Below, in pieces: positions 1 to 8,100 of a stretch of DNA of 38,181 bases. Source of the stretch: DASYHS01 sp035998295. Lineage in GTDB: Bacteria; Pseudomonadota; Alphaproteobacteria; Azospirillales; Azospirillaceae. The DNA lies in NCBI RefSeq assembly GCF_035998295.1, contig NZ_DASYHS010000154.1, positions 1-38,181 of the forward strand, in the 5' to 3' direction. The notes beneath the pieces were generated by a model. It worked only from the letters and a program-made list of their open reading frames with translations. It was not told the origin of the DNA and did not search any database. Each line of letters begins with the position of its first letter. The first letter of the stretch is position 1. Both the position numbers and the translations under genes were made by a program.

Positions 1-1
1 G

Positions 2-796
2 ATGCTGAGCCAACTCCAGAACCTGATGGAGAACCTGCGGGCGGGGACCATGGCCCAGATGCAGCAGGGCCAGAACCCCGCGGGCGAGATGATGCAGGAG
101 CTTCAGGAGTTGTCCCGGCGCCAGCAGGAGCTGCTCGACCAGACCTTCCGCGAGGCGCAGGGCCAGCAAGGGCAGATGCCGGGGGAAGGGCAGATGGAAG
201 GGCAGATGCCGGGCCAGATGCCCGGGCAGATGCCGAACCGGCAGGGCCGCCAGGGCCAGGGCCAAATGGGCCAAGGCCAGATGGGCCAGGGCCAGATGCC
301 GGGCGGCGCCGAGCAGCAGGAGGCGCTTCGCCGCCAGCTCGGCGAACTGATGCGGCGCTTCGGCGAGGCCATGGGCGACATACCGGGCCCGCTCGGACGG
401 GCGGAACGCGCGATGCGCGATGCCGGTGAAGCGCTGGGCCAAGGCCAGCCCGGAATGGCCGTACCCCCGCAGACGCAGGCACTCGACGAACTCCAGCAGG
501 GCCTGCAGTCGATGGCCGAGCAGATGGCGCAACAGATGATGGGACAGGGCCAGCCGGGTCAGAGCGGGCCGAACGGGCAGCAGCCCGGGCAGCAGCGCAG
601 CGGCACGGGACGCGACCCGTTCGGCCGGCAGATGCCCGGCTTCGGCTGGAACGACACCGACAGCGTGCGCATCCCCGAGGAGGCCGAGCTGCAGCGCGCG
701 CGGGAGATTCTGGACGAGCTGCGGCGCCGGTCGGGCGAGTTCGCCCGACCGCGCCACGAGCTTGATTACATTGAGCGGCTGTTGCGTCAGTTCTGA
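2..796 (+). CDS. TIGR02302 family protein, C-terminal part (gene enters from the left edge)
   Basis: This is the last 264 residues of a larger protein; the reading frame is open to the left edge, so the true start lies outside the window. The visible part is low-complexity and rich in Gln, Met, Gly and Pro, with short GQM/PGQMPG-type repeats at about residues 50-100, then helical Gln/Glu-rich segments. The last 45 residues (IPEEAELQRAREILDELRR followed by a RPRHELDYIERLL tail) match my memory of the conserved end of the alphaproteobacterial TIGR02302/DUF4175 family, whose N-terminal half is a membrane protein. The function of the family is not known. The gene is convergent with the zinc-ribbon gene at 989-1642, separated by a hairpin repeat. 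Confidence 0.8.
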   Translation: MLSQLQNLMENLRAGTMAQMQQGQNPAGEMMQELQELSRRQQELLDQTFREAQGQQGQMPGEGQMEGQMPGQMPGQMPNRQGRQGQGQMGQGQMGQGQMPGGAEQQEALRRQLGELMRRFGEAMGDIPGPLGRAERAMRDAGEALGQGQPGMAVPPQTQALDELQQGLQSMAEQMAQQMMGQGQPGQSGPNGQQPGQQRSGTGRDPFGRQMPGFGWNDTDSVRIPEEAELQRAREILDELRRRSGEFARPRHELDYIERLLRQF

Positions 797-853
797 TCGG
801 GAACCCGCGGCCCCCCGACCATGGAAGTGAGCCCATGCCGCAGGAAGAATATC

Positions 854-900
854 CCCTCTCCCGTGCAACGGGAGAGGGAGGGGCCCAACCGAAGGTTGGG
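854..900. repeat. Double-hairpin intergenic repeat between convergent genes
   Basis: Two perfect inverted repeats lie side by side: 854-864 pairs with 868-878 (11 bp arms, CCCTCTCCCGT, loop GCA), and 884-890 pairs with 894-900 (7 bp arms, CCCAACC, loop GAA). A third, imperfect CTCTC/GAGAG pair flanks the element near 960-985. This CCCTCTCCC...GGGAGAGGG form resembles the small palindromic repeats scattered between genes in many GC-rich proteobacteria. Its place between two convergent stop codons (796 and 989) suggests that it also ends transcription from both sides, though there is no T-run. A related single hairpin lies at 32580-32605. Confidence 0.7.
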
Positions 901-988
901 AGGGTGAGGGCAACGCCCGCAGACCTTCACCTTCCCAGCACTACGCGGCGGAGCCATTCCTCTCTCGCAGGCGTGGGAGAGAAAATAT

Positions 989-1642
989 TCAACCGCCCTG
1001 GAAAGTGATGGAGATCTCGCTGATAGCCGGCTCCGGGTCCGGCAGCATGGATTCGAAAGTGGCGATCTCGCCCGGCAGAAGGCTCGGCCGCGACGGCGTG
1101 ATCGGCCAGTCGCGGACCGCCTGCTGCCCGGCATCGAGTGCCACGGCATGCAGCGTCGGCACCGCCCGCTCCCGATCCGAAACGTTGACGATCTGGCCAT
1201 GGATCACGAGCTGGGTCAGGCCGTCCTCCGCACGCCTCTCCGAGCGGACGTTGCGCAGTTCCAGCCCCGCGGCAACCGTCTCGACCGGCAGTCCGACCGT
1301 GTCGTAGAGGCGTGCCGCCGCCGGCCAGGCGGCCACGACCTCCTCACGCGCGACGACGGCGCCCGCCGTCAACCCGCCCGCGACCAGCAGGACCACCACC
1401 CACCAGGCCGCGGCGGAGCGCCGGCCGCGCCCCGAAGAGACCGCAGGCAGGTTCGAGCCCGGGGGGATGGGCCGCAATTCCTCGTGCCGCGGTTCGGTCC
1501 GGACCGGCCGCGGCATGTCGGGCGGCGGCGCCTGCATCCAGCTCTCGCCGCACTTCGCACACCGCACCATGCGCCCGGCGACGCCCAATGCGGACGGATC
1601 GACCAGATAGCGCGTCGAGCAGGCTGGGCAGGTGAGGATCAT
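989..1642 (-). CDS. Zinc-ribbon (MJ0042 type) and DUF3426 membrane protein
   Basis: The 217-residue product starts with a four-cysteine zinc ribbon (CPAC near residue 5 and CAKC near 29), the MJ0042/zinc_ribbon_5 motif. A Pro/Arg-rich linker follows, then one membrane segment at about residues 78-99 (WWVVVLLVAGGLTAGAVVA) and a C-terminal DUF3426 domain (about 125-217, with LVIHGQIVNVSDRERAVP and an ending typical of that domain). This layout is common in alphaproteobacteria beside ftsEX, and its role is unknown; a metal-sensing or envelope-assembly function has been guessed. The ATG at 1642 is preceded by AGGA three bases upstream. It is transcribed divergently from ftsE. Confidence 0.82.
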   Translation of the reverse strand: MILTCPACSTRYLVDPSALGVAGRMVRCAKCGESWMQAPPPDMPRPVRTEPRHEELRPIPPGSNLPAVSSGRGRRSAAAWWVVVLLVAGGLTAGAVVAREEVVAAWPAAARLYDTVGLPVETVAAGLELRNVRSERRAEDGLTQLVIHGQIVNVSDRERAVPTLHAVALDAGQQAVRDWPITPSRPSLLPGEIATFESMLPDPEPAISEISITFQGG

Positions 1643-1831
1643 TATTCCTGTAATATAGATGTGATCGACGCATCCTGTCTTATAGAAACTAAAGAGGTAT
1701 TAAGCAAGGCGAGGCTCCGATACCGGAACACCGAGCGAAGGCGTGGACGGTGGCTGCCCCGACATGGCATCCTCCGCGTCGCCGGGCCGCCGGAACGAGG
1801 GTGGGGGACGAAGCCCCGGGGATGTGGTGAG
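1643..1831. promoter_or_regulatory. AT-rich divergent promoter region and ftsE leader
   Basis: Bases 1643-1705 are strikingly AT-rich for this genome and lie between divergent genes. On the minus strand AAGACA, 18 bases, TATATT could serve the zinc-ribbon gene. On the plus strand TTATAG and TATTAA are possible -10 boxes for ftsE, but no clear -35 is seen. The rest is a GC-rich leader of over 100 bases. Just before the TTG start it holds GGGG, CCCC and GGGG blocks (about 1803-1821) that could form alternative hairpins. Boundaries are inferred. Confidence 0.45.
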
Positions 1832-2509
1832 TTGATACGCTTCGAGAACGTCGGCATGCGCTACGGAACCGGGCCGGAGGTGCTGCGTGACATCAGCTTC
1901 ACGCTCCAGCCGGGCTCGTTCCACTTCCTGACCGGGTCGAGCGGCGCCGGCAAGTCGTCGTTGTTGCGCCTGATGTACCTCGCCCAGCGGCCGTCGCGCG
2001 GCCTCGTCACCATGTTCGGGCGCGACATCGCCACCCTGGCCAGGGAAGAGCTGCCGGCGCTGCGCAGGCGCATCGGCGTCGTGTTCCAGAACTTCCGCCT
2101 GCTCGACCACCTCTCGGCCTTGGACAACGTCGCGCTGCCCCTGCGCGTCGCCGGCGCGCGGGAGCAGGAGATCCGCGACCACGTTGCCGAGTTGCTGCGC
2201 TGGGTCGGCCTCGGCGAGCACCTGCAGGACCGTCCGCCGACGCTCTCGGGCGGCCAGCAGCAGCGCATCGCCATCGCGCGCGCCGTCATCACCCGGCCGA
2301 GCCTCCTGCTCGCGGACGAGCCGACCGGCAACGTGGACGATCGCATCGGCATGCGCCTGCTCCATCTCTTCGACGAGTTGAACAAGCTCGGGACGACGGT
2401 CGTGATCGCCACCCACAACGAAGCTCTGATCGAACGCTTCGGCCATCCCCGACTGGTGCTCGACAACGGACAGCTGACCCGAATCGCTTCGGCCACGGTC
2501 TCCGCCTGA
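1832..2509 (+). CDS. ftsE: Cell division ATP-binding protein FtsE
   Basis: This 225-residue ABC ATPase of the FtsEX complex powers, through FtsX, the periplasmic activation of peptidoglycan hydrolases at the division site. All ATPase motifs are intact: Walker A GSSGAGKSS at 35-43, Q-loop Q86, signature LSGGQ at 138-142, and Walker B LLLADE ending at catalytic E163. I chose the TTG at 1832 because it gives the family-typical beginning MIRFENV; the open frame continues upstream but with non-homologous sequence. The start is weak: a GGTGAG directly abuts it. The stop overlaps the ftsX ATG in TGATG, indicating translational coupling. Confidence 0.93.
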   Translation: MIRFENVGMRYGTGPEVLRDISFTLQPGSFHFLTGSSGAGKSSLLRLMYLAQRPSRGLVTMFGRDIATLAREELPALRRRIGVVFQNFRLLDHLSALDNVALPLRVAGAREQEIRDHVAELLRWVGLGEHLQDRPPTLSGGQQQRIAIARAVITRPSLLLADEPTGNVDDRIGMRLLHLFDELNKLGTTVVIATHNEALIERFGHPRLVLDNGQLTRIASATVSA

Positions 2510-3396
2510 TGCTGGCGCCCCGCTACGACCTCCCGCTCGGCACCGACGTCACGGGGCGGTTCCTGCCTTGGATCATCGCCGTGATGGTCTTTCTGGCGAC
2601 CCTGGCCATGGCCGGGGCGATGGCGGTTTCCGGGCTTGTCGACCGGTGGGATACCGGGCTGTCCGGAACCCTGACGGTCGAGGTGGCCCCGCCTCCCGGA
2701 GCCGACCCGGCGCTGGGGATCGAGGAGGCGGTGGCGGCGGCGCTGGAGGTCCTGCGCTCGACCCCCGGGGTGGCCGCCGCGGAGCCCCTGTCCGCCGGCC
2801 AGACGCAGAAACTGCTGTCGCCCTGGCTGGGAGAGACGGCCCTGCTCGAGGACCTGCCCGTGCCGGTGCTGATCGACGTCCGCCTCGACGCCACGGTCGA
2901 CCTGGACGCGCTGGCGGACCGCCTTGCCCGCGCCGCCCCGGGGTCGGTGGTGGACGATCATCAAGCCTGGCTGGACGACCTGCTGGGGCTGGCACGGGGG
3001 ATCGAGCTGCTGGCGGCGGGGGTCGTGCTCCTGGTCGGCGGCGCCGCGGTCGGCGCCGTGGTCTTCGTCGCCCGCGCCGGGCTTGCGATCCACGCCCAGG
3101 TCGTGGAGCTGCTCCACCTGATGGGGGCGCCGGACGCCTATGTCGCGCGCCAGTTCCAGCGCCACGTCCTCGGGCTGGCGGCAAAGGGCAGCTTCGCCGG
3201 CGCCGCGCTGGCGCTGCTCACGCTGCTGCTGTTCGGTTTCGCCGCCGGCGGCCCCGGGTCCGCCGCCCTGCTGCCGGCCATGGCGCTGTCGTCGGTACAG
3301 TGGATGGTGCTCCTTGCGGTGCCGCTGCTCGCCTCGGCACTTGCCGCGGCCGCGGCACGCTTCACCGTCCTGCGCGCGTTGATGCGCCTGCCATGA
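2509..3396 (+). CDS. ftsX: Cell division protein FtsX
   Basis: FtsX is the membrane partner of FtsE in the divisome-associated ABC-type complex. The 295-residue product has the family layout: a short cytoplasmic start, membrane segment 1 at about residues 21-44, a periplasmic domain, then three C-terminal membrane segments at about 165-190, 225-247 and 262-285. The last three form the FtsX/MacB core. The periplasmic loop (about 45-160) contains VLRSTPGVAAAEPLS, typical of the FtsX extracellular domain that in other bacteria contacts amidase activators. It overlaps ftsE by one base and the next gene by four (ATGA). Confidence 0.92.
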   Translation: MLAPRYDLPLGTDVTGRFLPWIIAVMVFLATLAMAGAMAVSGLVDRWDTGLSGTLTVEVAPPPGADPALGIEEAVAAALEVLRSTPGVAAAEPLSAGQTQKLLSPWLGETALLEDLPVPVLIDVRLDATVDLDALADRLARAAPGSVVDDHQAWLDDLLGLARGIELLAAGVVLLVGGAAVGAVVFVARAGLAIHAQVVELLHLMGAPDAYVARQFQRHVLGLAAKGSFAGAALALLTLLLFGFAAGGPGSAALLPAMALSSVQWMVLLAVPLLASALAAAAARFTVLRALMRLP

Positions 3397-4046
3397 GCCG
3401 CGCGGTCACAACGGCCAGGCTCCGGATACCACCGCCCCGGGTGGGCTGGCTGCGCGCGGCGGCGGCGGTCCTGCTCTCCGCCGCCGGGATCTGGCTGATG
3501 GGCCTGGTATGGTTCGCCGAGCAGATCCCACGCAACAGCGAGACCCACCCGGGCCCGACCGACGCCATCGTCGTGCTGACCGGGGGCAGCGAGCGGATCG
3601 TCACCGGCGTCGGCCTGCTCGGTCGCGGAGTGGCGCACAAGCTGCTGGTCTCCGGCGTCCACCAGGGCGTCGACATGGGAGACCTGCTGCGGCTGCTGAA
3701 GTTGCCCCCCGGCCATCTCGAATGCTGCATCGTCCTGGGCTATGCGGCCGGCGACACCGTCGGCAACGCCGCCGAGACGGCGGCCTGGATGCGGGCGGAG
3801 GGATACCGGTCCCTGCGGCTGGTCACCGCCAACTACCACATGCGCCGCAGCCTGCTCGAATTCCAGATGACGATGCCCGACATCCAGATCGTGCCTCATC
3901 CCGTCGTGCCGGACACGGTCCGCCTCGACGGGTGGTGGCAATGGCGGGGGACGGCAAGCCTGATCGTCGGCGAATACAACAAGTTCCTGGTGACCGCCAT
4001 GCGCTACTGGCTGGCCCGGACCTTCGGGCCGGCGGGAATCGCTTGA
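3393..4046 (+). CDS. YdcF-like DUF218 membrane protein
   Basis: The 217-residue product has one N-terminal membrane segment (about residues 22-42) followed by a DUF218/YdcF domain. Visible family features are DAIVVLTGGSERI at about 50-63, SGVHQGVD, the GNAAETAAWMRAEGYRSL segment, and LVTANYHMRRS near 150-160. DUF218 proteins (SanA, YdcF, ElyC) are envelope-associated; some affect barrier function or peptidoglycan lipid carriers, but the reaction is unknown. The ATG overlaps the ftsX stop by four bases, so it is co-translated with ftsEX, which supports an envelope role. Confidence 0.87.
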   Translation: MSRAVTTARLRIPPPRVGWLRAAAAVLLSAAGIWLMGLVWFAEQIPRNSETHPGPTDAIVVLTGGSERIVTGVGLLGRGVAHKLLVSGVHQGVDMGDLLRLLKLPPGHLECCIVLGYAAGDTVGNAAETAAWMRAEGYRSLRLVTANYHMRRSLLEFQMTMPDIQIVPHPVVPDTVRLDGWWQWRGTASLIVGEYNKFLVTAMRYWLARTFGPAGIA

Positions 4047-4125
4047 CGGCGTCCGCTCCCGCGTGTCTGGTCTGCGCCGCCGTTCCCGACGGGGGCGCAT
4101 CCGACAGCTCAGCCGGACCCACGCA

Positions 4126-4902
4126 TTGACGACCCTCGCCCGTTCCCTGCTGTTCAACGTCGCCTTCTTCGGCTGGACCGCGCTCGCCTGCATCGGCCTG
4201 CTGTGGATGCTGCTGCTGCCGAGGGCGCGCATGATCCGCGTCGTCGCGTGGTACATGCGGACGATCCACTTCCTGGAGCGGACGATCGTCGGCATCGACT
4301 ATCAGGTGAAGGGACGCGAGCACGTGCCCACGACGGGCCCCTATCTCCTGGCGGCCAAGCACCAGTCCGCCTGGGAGACCATGAAGCTGCACCTCCTGGT
4401 CGACGACCCTGCGGTCATTCTCAAGAAGGAGCTGACCTACGTCCCGATCTGGGGCTGGTACGCGCGCAAGGCACGCATGATCGCGGTCGACCGCGGAGGG
4501 CGGGGCCGGGCCGTCTCCTCGATGCTGGCCGGCGCGCGCGCGGTAGCCGCCGAAGGCCGCCCGATAGCCATCTTCCCCCAGGGGACGCGGACCGCGCCCG
4601 GCACCTGGCGCGCCTACCGCGCCGGCATCGGCATCCTTTACGAGGAGCTCGGCCTGCCGATCGTGCCCATGGCGCTCAATTCCGGCCTCTACTGGCCCCG
4701 GCGCGGTTTCCGCAAACGCCCCGGCACCGTGACGGTCGAGTTCCTGCCGCCGATACCGGCAGGGCTGCCCCGCGAGGAGGCGGTGGCGGCCCTGATCGCC
4801 AGCCTGGAACAGGCGACCGACCGCCTGGTGACCGCGGCGGGCGGCCCGGCAACCGAACGGCCGGCGGACGCCCCTCTGGTGGCGCGCCGAAGCAACACCT
4901 GA
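4126..4902 (+). CDS. plsC: 1-acyl-sn-glycerol-3-phosphate acyltransferase (PlsC family)
   Basis: This PlsC-family enzyme is expected to acylate lysophosphatidic acid at the sn-2 position to make phosphatidic acid at the inner membrane. It has an N-terminal hydrophobic segment (LLFNVAFFGWTALACIGLL). Acyltransferase block 1 is KHQSAWET, with His and Glu in the HX4D/E arrangement. Block 3 is FPQGTRTAPG, and the block 4 region is IVPMALNSGLYW. I prefer the TTG at 4126 because homologues start close to the membrane segment; a GTG at 4063 would add 21 Arg-rich residues. Neither has a clear ribosome site. It closes the ftsEX-ydcF run. The original substrate could also be another lysolipid. Confidence 0.85.
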   Translation: MTTLARSLLFNVAFFGWTALACIGLLWMLLLPRARMIRVVAWYMRTIHFLERTIVGIDYQVKGREHVPTTGPYLLAAKHQSAWETMKLHLLVDDPAVILKKELTYVPIWGWYARKARMIAVDRGGRGRAVSSMLAGARAVAAEGRPIAIFPQGTRTAPGTWRAYRAGIGILYEELGLPIVPMALNSGLYWPRRGFRKRPGTVTVEFLPPIPAGLPREEAVAALIASLEQATDRLVTAAGGPATERPADAPLVARRSNT

Positions 4903-4938
4903 GCGCCGATGGCTGTGGAAAAATCTGTGGATCGGCGC
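4903..4938. terminator. Hairpin with large loop after plsC
   Basis: GCGCCGAT (4903-4910) pairs perfectly with ATCGGCGC (4931-4938). The 20-base loop contains a direct repeat of CTGTGG (from 4912 and from 4925) around an A-run. It begins right after the plsC stop and precedes the nrdJ promoter. It may end plsC transcription, although no T-run follows, or it may be a protein site for the nrdJ promoter about 90 bases downstream. Confidence 0.4.
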
Positions 4939-5026
4939 CGCGAGAAATAGGCAGTCCGCGCCGTCATCCCTCCGCCGGGGCAACCGCGCCCCGCGGTCCG
5001 GACGGACCGAAACAGGAACGTTTTCC

Positions 5027-5055
5027 TTGACCCGGCGACATGATGGGTCTAACAT
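5027..5055 (+). promoter_or_regulatory. Promoter of nrdJ
   Basis: TTGACC (5027-5032) and TAACAT (5050-5055) are separated by exactly 17 bases, a good housekeeping-type match. Transcription would begin near 5062, giving a leader of about 55 bases before the ATG at 5117. The TTG at 5027, which could be mistaken for a start codon, is part of this -35 box. Confidence 0.65.
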
Positions 5056-5116
5056 CGGCGTCGCGCGGGTGTTCCGGCCCCCGGCCCTGCCGCGCGTGCC
5101 CGGAGCGGAGTTCATC

Positions 5117-8100
5117 ATGCCCGCAGCCGCAGCCATTTCCCGACAGATCTGGGATATGAAGTACCGGCTCAAGACCCTCGACGGGACGCCTGTGGACAAG
5201 TCGGTCGAGGATACGTGGCGCCGCGTGGCAGGCGCGCTGGCGGCCGGCGAAGACGACCCGGAATATTGGGAGCGGCGCTTCTACGAGGCGATGGAGGGTT
5301 TCCGCTTTCTGCCCGCCGGCCGCATTCTCGCCGGCTCGGGAACGGGGCGGGCGGTGACCCTTTTCAACTGCTTCGTCATGGGAACGATCCCCGACGACCT
5401 GAGCGCCATATTCGACCACTTGCGCGAAGCGGCGCTGACGATGCAGCAAGGCGGCGGCATCGGCTACGACTTCTCGACGCTGCGTCCGCGCGGCGCCCCG
5501 GTGCGCGGCGTCGGGGCCGACGCGTCCGGGCCGGTCTCCTTCATGGACGTCTGGGACAGCATGTGCCGGACGATCATGAGCGCCGGTGCGCGGCGCGGCG
5601 CCATGATGGCGACGTTGCGCTGCGACCATCCCGACATAGAGGAATTCATCGAAACGAAGCGCGAGCCCGGCCGGCTGCGCATGTTCAACTTGTCGGTCCT
5701 GGTGACCGACGCGTTCATGGAGGCCGTGCGCCGGGACGCCTCCTGGGATCTGGTGTTCGCCGGCACGCCCCATCGCACGCTGCGCGCCCGCGATCTGTGG
5801 GACCGCATCATGCGCGCGACCTACGCCTATGCCGAGCCCGGCGTCATCTTCATCGACCGCATCAACCAGCGCAACAATCTATGGTATGCGGAAACGATCT
5901 CGGCGACCAATCCCTGCCTCACCGGCGACGCCTGGGTACAGACCTCGGACGGGCCGCGCAGGGTGGCGGAACTGGTGGGCCTCCCTTTCTCCGCGATGGT
6001 CCATGGCCAGCCGTTCCCGTCGGCTCCCGAAGGCTTCTTTGCGACCGGAGTGAAGCCGGTCCTGCGTATCGTCACGAAGGACGGCTTCGCGTTGCGCGCC
6101 ACCGGCGACCATCCCGTGCGCACCGTCGCCGCCGGGTTCCCCCACCGCGTCGAGACCACCTGGACCAAGGCCGGCAACCTGAAGCCCGGCGCCGTCGTCG
6201 TCCTGAACGATCACGGCGAGGCCGCGCATTGGCCGGGCACGTACGGCGAGGCCGAGGGATACCTCGTCGGCCTCCTGGCCGGAGGCGGCGCATCGGAGCC
6301 CCTGGTCCCGGACGTGAAGTCCATCGCCGCCGCCCTTGGCGTGACGCCGGAGGACAAGACCATCACGCCCGCGCTGGAGCGCACGTCCAGCGACTTCCAT
6401 CGCGGCTTCCTGCGCGGCCTGTTCGACGCGGATGGCGCGTTGCTCGGCCATCACGCCAGGGACACCGGCGTCCGGCTCGCGCAGGGCGGCCTCGATCGCC
6501 TCCAGGCGGTCCAGCGCATGCTTCTGCGCCTCGGCATCGTCGGGCGGATCCATGCGGACCGGGGCCCGTCCGAGGAGAAGGGCGCAGACGAGAGGCACCC
6601 GCGTTCCGCCCGGCACGAACTGCTCGTCACCGGTGCCGACGTCGCGCGCTTCGCCGCGCGTATCGGCTCCGCCGACCCGCAACGGCAGGCGCGGCTGGCG
6701 GCGGTCCTGGGAGGATGGGACAGCACCCCCAGCCGTGAACGGTTCCTGTCCGAGGTCGCGGCCGTGACCGAGGATGGAACCGAAGAGGTCTTCGACGTAC
6801 GCATCCCCGAGATCCACGCCTTCGATGCCAACGGCCTGCTCGTGCACAATTGCGGAGAGCAGCCGTTGCCGCCCTACGGCGCGTGCCTGCTCGGTTCGAT
6901 CAACCTGGCCTCCCTCGTCCTCGACCCGTTCACGGCCGACGCCCGGCTCGACCTCGACGCGCTCGACGACATCGTCCCGGTCGCGATCCGGATGATGGAC
7001 AACGTGGTCGACACCTCGCGCTTCCCGCTGCCCCAGCAGGAAGCGGAGGCGAAGGCGAAGCGGCGCATCGGCCTCGGCGTGACGGGGCTTGCGGACGCGC
7101 TGATCATGTGCCGGGTGCGCTACGGCAGCGAACCCGCGGTCGAACTGACCGGAAAGTGGCTCGCAGCCCTGCGCCGCGCCGCCTATCTCGCCTCATCGGC
7201 GATCGCGGCGGAAAAGGGGTCGTTCCCGCTCTACGACGCGGAGCGCTATCTCGACGGCGCCAATATGCGCACGCTGGACGAGGACGTGCGGGAGGCGATC
7301 CGCCGCCAGGGCATCCGCAACGCGCTGATCACCTCGATCGCGCCGACCGGCACGATCTCGCTGCTGGCGGGCAACGTCTCGTCCGGGATCGAGCCCGTCT
7401 TCTCCTACGCCTACACCCGCTCGGTCCTGCTGCCCGACGGCACGCGCCGCGCCGAGGAGGTGAACGACTACGCTTACCGGTGTTTCCGGGATCTGTTCGG
7501 CGACGAGGCGCCGCTGCCCGACTATTTCGTCGATGCCCAGTCGCTCGCGCCGGGCGCGCATGTCGTCATGCAGGCCGTCGCCCAGGATTATATCGACAGC
7601 TCGATCTCGAAGACGATCAACTGCCCCGAAGACCTGTCTTTCGACGCCTTCAAGGACGTCTACGTCCAGGCCTACGAGATGAACTGCAAGGGGTGCACGA
7701 CCTACCGCCCGAACGCGGTGACCGGCGCGGTGCTCTCGGTCCGACGCGAGCAGCCCGAACCGGAGCAGCCCGAACCGGAGCAGCCCCCCGGGCCGGCCCT
7801 GGAGCGATTGCAGGACGGTCCGGTCGCCTACATGACGGACCCGCTCGACCGGCCGGAGGCCCTGCCCGGCCGGACCTACAAGCTGCGATGGCCCGAGAGC
7901 GACCACGCGATCTACATCACGATCAACGACGTCATCCAGGACGGCCACCGCCGTCCGTTCGAGGTCTTCATCAATTCCAAGAACATGGAGCACTATGCCT
8001 GGACGGTCGCACTGACGCGCATGGTCAGCGCGGTGTTCCGCCGCGGCGGCGACGTGTCCTTCGTGGTGGAGGAGTTGAAGGCCGTCTTCGACCCGCGCGG

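Noticed and set aside
5027..5116. TTG at 5027 as the nrdJ start, adding 30 residues
   Set aside because: It is the -35 box of a good promoter, while ATG 5117 has GGAG at proper spacing.
4939..5116. Cobalamin riboswitch upstream of nrdJ
   Set aside because: No B12-box-like sequence is seen, and the leader is too short.
7748..7786. Tandem repeat as possible CRISPR
   Set aside because: Contiguous 15-bp coding repeats without spacers, in frame within nrdJ.
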